Shown here in pieces: positions 51,142-59,786 of a stretch of DNA of 64,000 nucleotides (within the stretch, counting starts at the first letter, position 1; each line of letters begins with the position of its first letter). The DNA is from UBA4744 sp963717135 (GTDB lineage: Bacteria; Actinomycetota; Acidimicrobiia; Spongiisociales; UBA4744): the NCBI GenBank assembly GCA_963717135.1, contig CAVQVN010000003.1, positions 62,001 to 126,000 of the forward strand, read 5' to 3'. Both the position numbers and the translations under genes were made by a program. Below the pieces are notes generated by a model that worked only from the letters and a program-made list of their open reading frames with translations, did no database searches and was not told the origin of the DNA.

Positions 51142-53667
51142 ATGCAAATACTTCGATCGCTCCTCAAGGGTCTCCTCGTCATCTTGCTGATCCTGGTGCT
51201 CATTGCCGGGGCCGGCACCTTTGCGCTCAGCCGGCTGGCGTTTCCGCGTACCAATGGAGAGGCCATCCTCGAGAACGCCGGTTTGGACAGACCCGTCGAC
51301 ATCTACCGGGATGCCAACGGCATTCCCCACATCTATGCCGAGACGACTCACGATCTGTTTCTCGCCCAGGGCTATGTACACGCGCAGGATCGGTTCTGGC
51401 AGATGGACTTCCAACGCGCCGTGGGACACGGCCGGCTCGCCCAAATCTTCGGTGACTCTCAGATTGAGACGGACAAGTTTCTCCGCACGCTCGGTTGGTC
51501 GCGCATTGCCGACGAAGAGTTCGCGACAATGCCCCCCGAGGCTCAGGCCGTCCTGACCGCCTACGCGGCGGGTGTCAATGCCTATCTCGAAGAGCGAACT
51601 CCCATAAGGCTGAGCCTCGAGTACTCCGTGCTGAAACTCACCAACGGCTCATACAAACCGCTGCCCTGGGAACCGGCCGACACGCTGGTGTGGGCCAAGG
51701 CGATGGCATGGGACCTTCGCAGCAACATGGACACCGAGATCGCCATAGCGGTGATCTCTCACGAGGTGGGCGCCGATCGAGTCGATGATCTGTTCCCCGT
51801 GTATCCGGCCGACCGCCCGGTGACGGTCCCCGGTCGTGGCGGATCCACCGCGGCCGCAGTGGGCCAGGACACGATGGTGGCGGCTTCGGAACTGCTGGAC
51901 ACCGTCGCCGACCGGGTCGGTCTGGTGGATGATCTGCTCGGTATCTCGGGTGCGGACATCGGCTCCAACAACTGGGTCCTGTCCGGTGACCTGACCGATA
52001 CCGGGAAACCCATCCTGGCCAACGACCCGCATCTGGGTATCCAGATGCCGTCGATCTGGTATGAGAATGGCCTGCACTGTGCTCCCCGGGGCCCCGACTG
52101 TGACCTCGAAGTAGCCGGGTTCTCACTGCTCGGAGTCCCGGCAGTCATCCTCGGTCACAACGATCGGATCGCCTGGGGGGTGACCAACCTGGCGGCCGAC
52201 GTGCAGGACCTCTACATCGAAAAGCTCAACCCCGATAACCCCAACCAGTACGAGGTCAACGGCCAGTGGGTCGACATGGACGTCTACACCGAGACACTGA
52301 TCATTGCGGGAGGTAAGAAGACCGACCTGGAAGTGCGGGTAACCCGGCACGGCCCGATTATCTCCGATTCCTACGGGGCGCCTTTGGACGAGCTGGAGGA
52401 GCAGACCGACCTCGCTCTCCCCGACGACTATGCCGTGGCCCTGCAGTGGACGGCTCTGCAACCGTCCCGGCTGGTTGAGGCCATCTTGGGCATCAACCAG
52501 GCCGGCAACTGGCAACAGTTCCGTCAAGCCCTGAGCACATGGGACGTCCCGTCCCAAAACTTCGTTTACGCCGACGTCGACGGGAACATCGGCTACCAGA
52601 TGCCCGGACGGATCCCGATCCGGGCCGACGGCGACGGGCGCCTGCCCGTCCCCGGTTGGACCAATCAGTACGAGTGGACGGGTTTCATTCCTTTCGACGA
52701 ACTCCCCAACCGCTACAACCCGCCGGAGGGGTACATCGTCACTGCCAACAATGCCGTGGTGGATGGCTCATACCCCTATTTCCTGGCGCGCGAATGGTCG
52801 TACGGCACCCGGGCCCAGCGGATTGTCGACATGATCGAAGGAGCCGAAGAACCGATCAGTGTGGCAATGATCGAAGACATGCAGCGGGACAATCGCAACC
52901 TGATGGCTGAGGAGATCATCCCGTACCTGACGGCGCTGGACAGTTCGGTGCCTGAGGTTGTCAAGGCGCAAGAGCTCCTCGCCGCCTGGGGGACGCAACC
53001 GGAGCCGTTCCAGCAGGACATCGACTCGCCGCACGGAGCCCTCTATGCGGCGGTGTGGCGGAATCTGCTGGCCACGACTTATCACGACGACCTGCCGAAG
53101 GACTACTGGCCGGTCGGTCGCGATCGCTTGTTCGAAGCGATCCGGCTGATCCTGTCCGACCCGACCAACGAATGGTGGGACAACCAGGCAACGAGCAACG
53201 TCGAGACCCGCGACACGGTTCTGGAAACTGCCATGCAGTCGGCATGGAACGAGATGGTGGCCGAGATGGGTAACAACCCGGACGACTGGCGGTGGGGCGA
53301 GTTGCATACCGCTTCATTCCGAAATGCCACGTTCGGGGAGTCCGGTATTGCCCCCATCGAGTGGCTGTTCAACCGGGGAGGATTCGAAACCTCGGGCGGC
53401 GGCGATATCGTCAACGCCACCACCTGGAATGCGTCCGAGGGATACGAGGTGATTGCCCTGCCATCGATGCGGATGATCGTCGATCTCGACGACCTCGCTC
53501 GTTCACGAGCCCTTCACACCACGGGCCAATCGGGACATGCCTTCCACAAGCATTACATCGACATGGCCGACCTGTGGGTGGTCAACGACACCCAACCTCT
53601 CTTGTGGGAACGAGCCTCGATCGAAGCCGATGCTGAAGGGCACCTCCGCTTGTTGCCACAAGGGTGA
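51142..53667 (+). CDS. Penicillin acylase family (S45) N-terminal nucleophile hydrolase
   Basis: This 841-residue protein starts with a membrane anchor (LLKGLLVILLILVLIAGAGTFAL). The alpha part has RDANGIPHIYAETTHDLFLAQGYVHAQDRFWQMDFQRAVGHGRLA. Autocleavage would expose Ser275 in GADIGSNNWVLSG, and the beta part has LANDPHLG and VTRHGPII, all typical of S45 acylases. The family hydrolyses amide bonds of acylated amino compounds such as beta-lactams and N-acyl homoserine lactones; the substrate here is unknown. It acts outside the cytoplasmic membrane. The gene is monocistronic or followed by the small membrane protein. Confidence 0.93.
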   Translation: MQILRSLLKGLLVILLILVLIAGAGTFALSRLAFPRTNGEAILENAGLDRPVDIYRDANGIPHIYAETTHDLFLAQGYVHAQDRFWQMDFQRAVGHGRLAQIFGDSQIETDKFLRTLGWSRIADEEFATMPPEAQAVLTAYAAGVNAYLEERTPIRLSLEYSVLKLTNGSYKPLPWEPADTLVWAKAMAWDLRSNMDTEIAIAVISHEVGADRVDDLFPVYPADRPVTVPGRGGSTAAAVGQDTMVAASELLDTVADRVGLVDDLLGISGADIGSNNWVLSGDLTDTGKPILANDPHLGIQMPSIWYENGLHCAPRGPDCDLEVAGFSLLGVPAVILGHNDRIAWGVTNLAADVQDLYIEKLNPDNPNQYEVNGQWVDMDVYTETLIIAGGKKTDLEVRVTRHGPIISDSYGAPLDELEEQTDLALPDDYAVALQWTALQPSRLVEAILGINQAGNWQQFRQALSTWDVPSQNFVYADVDGNIGYQMPGRIPIRADGDGRLPVPGWTNQYEWTGFIPFDELPNRYNPPEGYIVTANNAVVDGSYPYFLAREWSYGTRAQRIVDMIEGAEEPISVAMIEDMQRDNRNLMAEEIIPYLTALDSSVPEVVKAQELLAAWGTQPEPFQQDIDSPHGALYAAVWRNLLATTYHDDLPKDYWPVGRDRLFEAIRLILSDPTNEWWDNQATSNVETRDTVLETAMQSAWNEMVAEMGNNPDDWRWGELHTASFRNATFGESGIAPIEWLFNRGGFETSGGGDIVNATTWNASEGYEVIALPSMRMIVDLDDLARSRALHTTGQSGHAFHKHYIDMADLWVVNDTQPLLWERASIEADAEGHLRLLPQG

Positions 53668-53722
53668 CCACGACACCACCCGAAAGCGCATAGGATTCGT
53701 AGCGAACTCGAGGAAGGCTCTG

Positions 53723-53821
53723 ATGAAGAAGCTGCTGCTGATCCTGTTGGTCGTCGGTATCGCCGTATTCGCTGCCAAGCAAGCCGGACTGATCAAGATG
53801 GGCACGAACAACGAAAACTGA
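53723..53821 (+). CDS. Small membrane protein (32 residues)
   Basis: ATG 53723 follows aggaagg by a good distance. The 32-residue product is a single membrane segment (LLLILLVVGIAVFAAKQ) with a short polar tail. It resembles small single-pass proteins common in actinomycetes. It lies 55 bases after the acylase gene and may be cotranscribed. A REP-like palindrome follows the stop. Confidence 0.5.
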   Translation: MKKLLLILLVVGIAVFAAKQAGLIKMGTNNEN

Positions 53822-53831
53822 AAGAACTTCC

Positions 53832-53855
53832 CCCTCCCGCCGGCGGGAGGGGGCC
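53832..53855. repeat. REP-like palindrome, copy 3
   Basis: A perfect 24-bp palindrome (cccccctcccgcc centre, ggcgggaggggg) lies 10 bases after the small-protein stop and may end its transcript. Confidence 0.75.
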
Positions 53856-53931
53856 AGGGAGAGGGTGGAAGAGATTTGTTAGTCATCAGTTCTCAGTAGT
53901 CGGTTCCACTCTCTCCGCTCGCTTTGGTCAC

Positions 53932-53955
53932 GCCTCTCCCGCCGGCGGGAGAGGC
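53932..53955. terminator. REP-like palindrome, copy 4, with A-run
   Basis: A perfect 24-bp palindrome (gcctctcccgcc/ggcgggagaggc) between convergent genes is followed on the plus strand by aaaaa, so for the reverse-strand decarboxylase gene its other face has a T-run before the stem. It can stop transcription from both sides. Confidence 0.6.
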
Positions 53956-54086
53956 AAAAACCCGTCGGGCCACCGCCCTCGGCCCGACGCTGATCCCGCT
54001 CCAGTGATAGACGATTGCTTCGTGCTCTCTCATCTCTCTCACCCGGACGTACGTCGGGCCCGTCGGGGACGATGTCTCCCAAGGCT

Positions 54087-55493
54087 TCACCCGGCGCAGC
54101 GAAGCAAAGCCTCGACCGCCCGGTCGACATCCCCTTCATCGGTCGCCCAGTCGGAGACAGAGATCCGCATGAGACGCTTGCCGTTCCACGTGGTCCCACT
54201 GAAGAACGCAGTCCCATCGGCCTGAATGGCTGCCACTACCCGGTCGTTGAAGGCGTCGTGGCGCCCGTCGGAAGAAAGCCACCGGACCAATACCTGGTTG
54301 AAAACGACCTCGTTCATGATCTCCACCCGACCGCTGCCGGCCAGGCGATCTGCAAACCGTCGGGCCAGCGAGCACGTGCGGTCCACCAGTTCCTCGACTC
54401 CTCGGCGGCCCAGCGATCGGAGTGTGGCGTATACGGGCAGACCGCGCGCCCGGCGGGAGAACTCCGGGTTCCAGTCCATCTGATCCCGAACCCCTCCATC
54501 GGCCTGGATCAAGTAGGAGGCATGCACGCTCATGGCGGCCTGATGAGCAGCCGAGTGACGAGAGATTGCGATACCGGAGTCGTAGGACACGTTGAGAAGT
54601 TTGTGGGCGTCCGTCGACCACGAATCGAGCCGTTCGAGACCGTCGGCCAGGTAGCTTCGATCGGCAGAAGCTCTAGCCCACAACCCGACTGCCCCATCCA
54701 CGTGCACCCAGGTGGGGTTGCCCCGCTCGCGGTGGCGCCCGGCGGCATCGGCTACTGCATGGAAAGGGTCGAACGAGCCGGTATTGACGTTGCCCGACTC
54801 GACGCAGACAATGGTCGGTCCCACCAGATTCTCCAACGTTTTGTCGAGAGCAACAGGATCGATTCGCGATTGACCGTCGGAGGGAACATCAATCGTGGTC
54901 GAGTCTCCCAGACCAAGCAGACGGAGGGCCCGGGGCACCGTCGAATGCCGCTCGGTCTTCGCTACCACGTGGATCTGCGGAGCACCTTGCAGTCCGGCGG
55001 CTTCCACGTCCCACCCGGCCTCCAAAAGCACCTGATGACGGGCGGCTGCCAGACAGGTAAAGGTGGCCATCTGGCCACCGGTCACGAACCCCACCGAGGA
55101 CTCGAGGGGAAGTTCGAGAAGCTCCAACACCCAGCGGGCCGCCACCTCCTCGGCGATCGCGACACCGGGAGCAACCGCATACAGGCCGGCGTTCTGATCC
55201 CAGGCAGAAGCCAGCAGCTCGGCCCCATAGGAAGCGGGGTGCAGGCCGCCTACCACAAACCCGAAGTACCGACCGGAAGCATGTGCGACAACATACGGAT
55301 CCAGGTCACGGGCCAAATCGGCCACCACGTCCTCAGCTTGGCTCCCTTTTTCGGGGATCGGACCGCCCAGCAAGGCCCGGATGTCGTCGGGGTCGGTAGG
55401 ACGGTAGACGGGTCGATCGGGCAACGACCGGAGATAATTGGACGCGGGCACCATGGCCGCTTCGATCACTTTTTGCCAATCCGACTGTCGCAC
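54087..55493 (-). CDS. Group II PLP-dependent decarboxylase (aromatic amino acid decarboxylase-like)
   Basis: The 468-residue protein has the fold-type I group II decarboxylase plan: HASGRYFGFVVGGLHPASYGAELLASAWDQNAG, TGGQMATFTCLAAARHQVL, TERHSTVPRALRLLGLG, VHVDGAVGLWA and the PLP lysine at Lys298 in STDAHKLLNVSYD. These enzymes decarboxylate aromatic amino acids, glutamate or diaminobutyrate; the substrate cannot be read with confidence. The gene is monocistronic, convergent with the acylase unit. Confidence 0.9.
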   Translation of the reverse strand: MRQSDWQKVIEAAMVPASNYLRSLPDRPVYRPTDPDDIRALLGGPIPEKGSQAEDVVADLARDLDPYVVAHASGRYFGFVVGGLHPASYGAELLASAWDQNAGLYAVAPGVAIAEEVAARWVLELLELPLESSVGFVTGGQMATFTCLAAARHQVLLEAGWDVEAAGLQGAPQIHVVAKTERHSTVPRALRLLGLGDSTTIDVPSDGQSRIDPVALDKTLENLVGPTIVCVESGNVNTGSFDPFHAVADAAGRHRERGNPTWVHVDGAVGLWARASADRSYLADGLERLDSWSTDAHKLLNVSYDSGIAISRHSAAHQAAMSVHASYLIQADGGVRDQMDWNPEFSRRARGLPVYATLRSLGRRGVEELVDRTCSLARRFADRLAGSGRVEIMNEVVFNQVLVRWLSSDGRHDAFNDRVVAAIQADGTAFFSGTTWNGKRLMRISVSDWATDEGDVDRAVEALLRCAG

Positions 55494-55702
55494 GAGGTTC
55501 CCTTCTATACGGTCGGGACCGGGTCCCGGGTCTCCGGGACCCTAGCGATCTCCGCAGGAGTACCAACGCCCGGATTCCGAAAACCGACCACCCGAATCCA
55601 ACCGGGCGTAGCTCGCGGCATCAGAGACCCCAACCATCCAGCCGAGCAGAGTAGGCGCGTCGCCATTAGGCGCCGCTGCCCACTTCCCGGTAGCGTGCCG
55701 TG

Positions 55703-56533
55703 ATGGGCGTTTTCCTGGCCGCTCTTGCCGCGGCGTTTGCGGGTACCGGCGACTTCCTTGGAGGTCTGGCGAGTCGTCGGGCCAATGCCTGGGCGGTGGG
55801 AACCTGGAATCACGCGGCCGGGGCGATCACGGTGCTCGCCATCGCCCCCTTTCTCGATGGCAAGCTCACCGGAGAGCTCACCTTGTGGGGATCGCTGGCC
55901 GGTGTCGGCGGCGCTATCGGGGTGATGGGTCTGTACACCGGATTCACTCGAAGCGATATCGCCGTGGTCTCCCCGATCGCCGCTGTCGGGGCCGCAACTT
56001 GGCCGGTCGTATGGAGCGCCTTCATCGGCGACTTTCCGACCGGTGTGGTCATCGCCGGAATCGTCACCGGGATTATCGCCATCTGGCTGGTGAGCGGTGG
56101 CAGCAGCCAAGTCCTCACGGGGGACCGTGACGGACTCCGCTTCGGCTTGATCTCCGGCCTCGGCTTCGGAGCCCAGCTGATCTTCCTCAGCTTCACGTCC
56201 GACGGGTCGAGTATCTGGGCGGTGCTTCCCGCCAGGATCGCGGGAGGAGTCCTGATCGCCATCGTCGGTCTCTGGCTTGGCAAGAACCTGCTGCTACCCC
56301 GCGCCGCCATGACTCCCGGGATCGCCGCCGGGTCGCTGACGGCGATCGGGAACGGCTTTTTCATCATCGCCGCCGGGCTCGAATCGCTGGCCGTGGCGAC
56401 CGTGATAGCTGCGATGTTCCCGGCGACTACCGTGCTACTCGCCCGCCTCGTGTTCCACGAGAGACTCACGGCGCGGCGACTTGTCGGTTTGGGGCTGGCG
56501 CTGGCGGCGGTGGCCCTCGTATCGGTGGGTTGA
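55703..56533 (+). CDS. EamA/DMT superfamily transporter
   Basis: The 276-residue protein from ATG 55703 (a GTG lies one codon upstream) has ten membrane segments in two five-segment halves, as in DMT transporters: AALAAAFAGTGDFLGGLASRRANAWAVG in the first half and GLISGLGFGAQLIFLSFTSDGS and AMFPATTVLLARLVFHERLTARRLVGLGLALAAVALV in the second. The last block (HERLTARRLVGLGLA) is the usual signature of EamA proteins. Typical substrates are amino acids or small metabolites. It is divergent from the decarboxylase gene. Confidence 0.9.
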   Translation: MGVFLAALAAAFAGTGDFLGGLASRRANAWAVGTWNHAAGAITVLAIAPFLDGKLTGELTLWGSLAGVGGAIGVMGLYTGFTRSDIAVVSPIAAVGAATWPVVWSAFIGDFPTGVVIAGIVTGIIAIWLVSGGSSQVLTGDRDGLRFGLISGLGFGAQLIFLSFTSDGSSIWAVLPARIAGGVLIAIVGLWLGKNLLLPRAAMTPGIAAGSLTAIGNGFFIIAAGLESLAVATVIAAMFPATTVLLARLVFHERLTARRLVGLGLALAAVALVSVG

Positions 56534-56569
56534 CCCGTCGTCGGAACGGGCGACGTTGCCTAGTGTCGG

Positions 56570-58363
56570 TTAGACCCCGAGCTGCTCGGGTGTGATCTCG
56601 AACAGATCACCGGCGCCGGCGGTGACCGACGGGACCAGGCCTACCGCTCTGGGAAGCAACTGGGTGCAGAAGAAATGGGCGGTAGCGACCCTGGCGTGCA
56701 GGAATGGGTCCGGTCCGCTCTCGAGTTCTTTGGAAGCCGCCAGAGCACCTTTGGCCAGCAACCAACCACCGGTCACCGTGCCGAAAAGCTCGAGGTAAGG
56801 CGTGGCCCCGGCCAGCGCATCATTGGGGTCCTCGCATACCAACAACCACTCGGTGGCACCTTCGAGCGCCCTTCGCGCCTCAGTCAGAGATGCGCGGATC
56901 AAGGCAAATACATCGCCTGCGGCCTCGAGTTGTGAATCGAGGGCGGCCATCTCGGCGATGAACTCGCGGACCACGCCACCGTTCCGCATCGGGACCTTCC
57001 TGAGTACCAGATCGATGGCCTGGATTCCGTTGGTGCCTTCGTAGATGGGGGCGATGCGGGAATCACGCCAGTGCTGGGCCGCCCCGGTCTCCTCGACGTA
57101 GCCCATTCCGCCGTGGATCTGAATCCCCAGCGAGGTCATTTCTACCCCACGATCTGTCGGCCAGGCTTTGGCGACCGGGGTGAGCAAAGCCAGCAACTCA
57201 CCGAACCTTTCACGCTCCGCTTCCTCGGGATGATGCCGGGAGCGGTCGATGCTGGCGGCTGTGAGGTACAACAAGCCGCGCATGGCCTCGATGTTGGCCT
57301 TCATCGTCATCAGCATTCGGCGGATATCCGGGTGCTCGATGATGAGTGAACTCTCGGTCTTGGGAGCTCCAATCGCTCTTCCCTGCCTCCGCACCTGGGC
57401 GTACTCCAGGGCCTGCTGGTAGGCGCGCTCGGAGATCGAAAGCCCCTCCATGCCGACCGCCAATCGGGCGTTGTTCATCATCGTGAACATGTAGGCCATG
57501 CCCCGGTTCTCTTCCCCGATCAAATATCCGACCGCCCCCTCCCCGTCGTCACCCATCGACATCACGCAAGTGGGACTGGCGTGAATGCCGAGCTTGTGTT
57601 CGAGTGATACCGCCTTGATATCGTTTCGCTCGCCCAGGCTCCCATCAGGATTCACCAGATACTTGGGGACTATGAACAGGGAAATTCCTCGGGTTCCGGG
57701 CGGAGCGCCCGGAGTGCGGGCCAGCACCAAATGGATGATGTTCTCGGCGACATCGTGCTCGCCCCAAGTAATGAAGATCTTCGAACCGGTGATCCGCCAA
57801 CTGTTGTCACCGGCCGGGGTGGCCTTGGCTCGCAGCGCCCCAACGTCAGATCCGGCCTCAGATTCCGTGAGCAACATAGTTCCGGTCCACTCGCCGGTAA
57901 CCAACTTCTCCAGGTAGGTGGCTTGCTGCTCGGGACTGCCGTGATGGATTATCGCGTCGATGGCACTTTGCGTCAGCATCGGACACAGCGACCACGCCAT
58001 GTTGGCGGATTTCAGCAATTCGACGATCGCGATCCCGACCACCCAGGGGAGGTCTTGCCCGCCGAAGGCGCCGGGGAAGGGAAGGGTGCCCCAGCCGGAC
58101 TCGACGAACCGCTCGTATGCTTCCTTGAAACCGTCAGGAGTGGTGACGGTCCCGTCGTCGTTCAGCGTGCACCCGGTCTCATCACCAATCACGTTGGTGG
58201 GGGCGATGACCTCGGACACAAAGCGTCCGGCTTCCTGGAGGGCGCCGTACAACATCTCAGAATCGGCATGAGCGAAGGCTTCCCAATTGGTCAGCTCGGG
58301 CAAACCGGCCAGGTGCTCGAGGGTGAACGTGATGTCGCGGAGGGGGGCGGTGTAGGTGCTCAT
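56570..58363 (-). CDS. Acyl-CoA dehydrogenase
   Basis: The 597-residue protein from ATG 58363 has the acyl-CoA dehydrogenase layout: LTESEAGSDVGALRAKA and ITGSKIFITWGEHD in the FAD and substrate region, LVLARTPGAPPGTRGISLFIVPKYL, and IHGGMGYVEETGAAQHWRDSRIAPIYEGTNGIQAIDLVLRKV with the catalytic-base Glu in YEGTNGIQ. The extra C-terminal domain of about 130 residues marks the longer group. A frame open to 58465 adds an unlikely N-terminus. It oxidises an acyl-CoA in the cytoplasm and passes electrons to an electron-transfer flavoprotein. Confidence 0.93.
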   Translation of the reverse strand: MSTYTAPLRDITFTLEHLAGLPELTNWEAFAHADSEMLYGALQEAGRFVSEVIAPTNVIGDETGCTLNDDGTVTTPDGFKEAYERFVESGWGTLPFPGAFGGQDLPWVVGIAIVELLKSANMAWSLCPMLTQSAIDAIIHHGSPEQQATYLEKLVTGEWTGTMLLTESEAGSDVGALRAKATPAGDNSWRITGSKIFITWGEHDVAENIIHLVLARTPGAPPGTRGISLFIVPKYLVNPDGSLGERNDIKAVSLEHKLGIHASPTCVMSMGDDGEGAVGYLIGEENRGMAYMFTMMNNARLAVGMEGLSISERAYQQALEYAQVRRQGRAIGAPKTESSLIIEHPDIRRMLMTMKANIEAMRGLLYLTAASIDRSRHHPEEAERERFGELLALLTPVAKAWPTDRGVEMTSLGIQIHGGMGYVEETGAAQHWRDSRIAPIYEGTNGIQAIDLVLRKVPMRNGGVVREFIAEMAALDSQLEAAGDVFALIRASLTEARRALEGATEWLLVCEDPNDALAGATPYLELFGTVTGGWLLAKGALAASKELESGPDPFLHARVATAHFFCTQLLPRAVGLVPSVTAGAGDLFEITPEQLGV

Positions 58364-58439
58364 AGCCTCAAGGATAGAAGGACGGATCCGGGACGAAGCC
58401 GCCCGAAACCGGCAGCCGCCCCGACCGGGCGTCCTCCAT

Positions 58440-58973
58440 TCAGCGCATCTCAGGCGGGAGTTCACCTATGTAGGGAAGGGTCCGGTACCGTTCGGCGTAG
58501 TCGAGCCCGTATCCCACCACCCAAAGGTCCGGGATTGTGAAGCCGAGGAAATCGATGTGAACCACCTCCTCGGTTCGCGCGGGCTTGTGCAACAACGTGC
58601 AGACCTTGAGTGATGCCGCCCCGCGCACCTCGAACAACCGCTGCAGGTAGACAAGAGTGTGGCCCGTATCGACGATGTCCTCCACGAGCAGAACATGCTC
58701 GCCGCCGACGGCGTGGCGGACGTCCATGAGGAGACGAACCGGATCGGCCGCTTCGCTCTCCTTGGAGCCATAGCTCGACACCGCAATGAACTCCACCCGG
58801 TGGGGAATCGTGAGCTTCCGGGCCAGATCGGAGAGAAAGATGAAGGAGCCTTTGAGCACGCCGATCAGGACCAACTGCTCCGCACGGCCGTACACGACGT
58901 CGATCTCCGCGGCGAGTTCACTCACCCGGTCGTCGATCTGCTGCTCGGAGAGCAACACCGGAGGCAGGTTCAT
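58440..58973 (-). CDS. hpt: Hypoxanthine phosphoribosyltransferase
   Basis: The 177-residue protein has the PRPP-binding loop VLLVEDIVDTGHTL, the early LVLIGVLKGSFIFLSDLAR and VEFIAVSSYG, and FLGFTIPDLWVVGYGLDYAERYRTLPYIGEL at the C-terminus, all typical of hypoxanthine(-guanine) phosphoribosyltransferase. It salvages hypoxanthine and guanine to IMP and GMP. It lies 76 bases upstream of the acyl-CoA dehydrogenase gene on the same strand, with no sign of coupling. Confidence 0.95.
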   Translation of the reverse strand: MNLPPVLLSEQQIDDRVSELAAEIDVVYGRAEQLVLIGVLKGSFIFLSDLARKLTIPHRVEFIAVSSYGSKESEAADPVRLLMDVRHAVGGEHVLLVEDIVDTGHTLVYLQRLFEVRGAASLKVCTLLHKPARTEEVVHIDFLGFTIPDLWVVGYGLDYAERYRTLPYIGELPPEMR

Positions 58974-59019
58974 ACGCTCACGGTAGCGGACGACCCAACG
59001 ACCGCGTCGTCGTGGCGCG

Positions 59020-59499
59020 CTAGTCCGAGAAAGTCTCGATCATCCCCTCGGGCATCTTCACGAGTACCGCGTAGCCGCGGGCAGTGACCTCTCCTTCAAC
59101 GATGCATTCGGTGACCACCACGACCTTGCGTTCCTTCACCTCGGCAGCCCGACCGATGAATGTCATTCGATCCAGTGGAGTCGGTTTCAAGTAATCGACC
59201 TCGAGGTGAGCCGTGAGAAAGCGCGGCGATGGTTCGCTGCCGATTTCGGTACCGACATCCTCCATCGAGAATATGGCGGCCGAACCAGTCGAATGGCAAT
59301 CGATCAGACTGGCGATGAGCCCCCCGTAGACGTAGCCGCGAATGGCCGTATGGATCGGTTCGGGAAGGAACTCGGTCAACGTGCCCTCGCCATGCGGGCG
59401 AGTCTTGATCTGGTACCCATGCTCGTTCAGTCGACCACACCCGTAGCAGTGCGCCACATCGTCCGGGTAGGTGTCCTGAATAGCGGGCGTTGTGCTCAT
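59020..59499 (-). CDS. PaaI family thioesterase (hotdog fold)
   Basis: The 159-residue protein has a Cys-containing start (HCYGCGRLNEHGYQIK), then IRGYVYGGLIASLIDCHSTGSAAIF with the hotdog helix, and LTAHLEVDYLKPTPLDRMTFIGRAAEVKERKVVVV. These are the PaaI-type acyl-CoA thioesterase features, with Asp in LIDCHS as the likely acidic residue. The substrate is unknown. It is divergent from the cysteine leader and cysK-cysE. Confidence 0.88.
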   Translation of the reverse strand: MSTTPAIQDTYPDDVAHCYGCGRLNEHGYQIKTRPHGEGTLTEFLPEPIHTAIRGYVYGGLIASLIDCHSTGSAAIFSMEDVGTEIGSEPSPRFLTAHLEVDYLKPTPLDRMTFIGRAAEVKERKVVVVTECIVEGEVTARGYAVLVKMPEGMIETFSD

Positions 59500-59624
59500 G
59501 GGAACATGTTCGCAGTCCGGGCGGGTGTGGGCGAGGACCCCGGGATCTACCCGCCCGTGGCTCGTGCGACGGGCTGCTTTCCCGGGATACCGCCGGTACC
59601 TGCAGCGTGGTACCTTTGCGCTGG

Positions 59625-59699
59625 ATGAACTCTGCGCACAGGCTGAAGCGGCCTTGCCGCTGTACGAGCGGGACTCGATGTCCCGCGGGCGTGCGCTGA
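59625..59699 (+). CDS. Cys-rich leader peptide of the cysK-cysE attenuator
   Basis: The 24-codon frame runs from ATG 59625 to TGA 59697 and has three cysteines in RPCRCTSGTRCPAG (codons at 59655, 59661, 59679). A TACCTT -10-like box at 59611-59616 would place the start of the message at or near the ATG, so translation may be leaderless. Three pairings are mutually exclusive: 59668-59674 with 59680-59686 (gcgggac/gtcccgc), 59683-59690 with 59736-59743 (ccgcgggc/gcccgcgg), and 59732-59740 with 59752-59760. A ribosome stalled at the first Cys codons would break the first helix, allow the second and prevent the third. Confidence 0.75.
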   Translation: MNSAHRLKRPCRCTSGTRCPAGVR

Positions 59700-59731
59700 C
59701 CTATCTCCCCTCATCGAGTCTCTCTTCAAGG

Positions 59732-59760
59732 AACGGCCCGCGGTTCTCAACCGGGCCGTT
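59732..59760 (+). terminator. Attenuator hairpin before cysK
   Basis: A perfect 9-bp stem (aacggcccg / cgggccgtt) has an 11-base loop and no U-run. It is the third of three alternative helices after the Cys leader and would act as a U-less terminator or road-block. The ribosome-binding site (aaagga) and ATG 59787 follow it. Confidence 0.6.
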
Positions 59761-59786
59761 GTACTCCAGGAAAGCAAAGGAACCCC

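Noticed and set aside
59625..59786. T-box riboswitch before cysK
   Set aside because: No T-box consensus (TGGNACCGCG) or specifier stem. The Cys-rich leader with alternative helices explains the region better.
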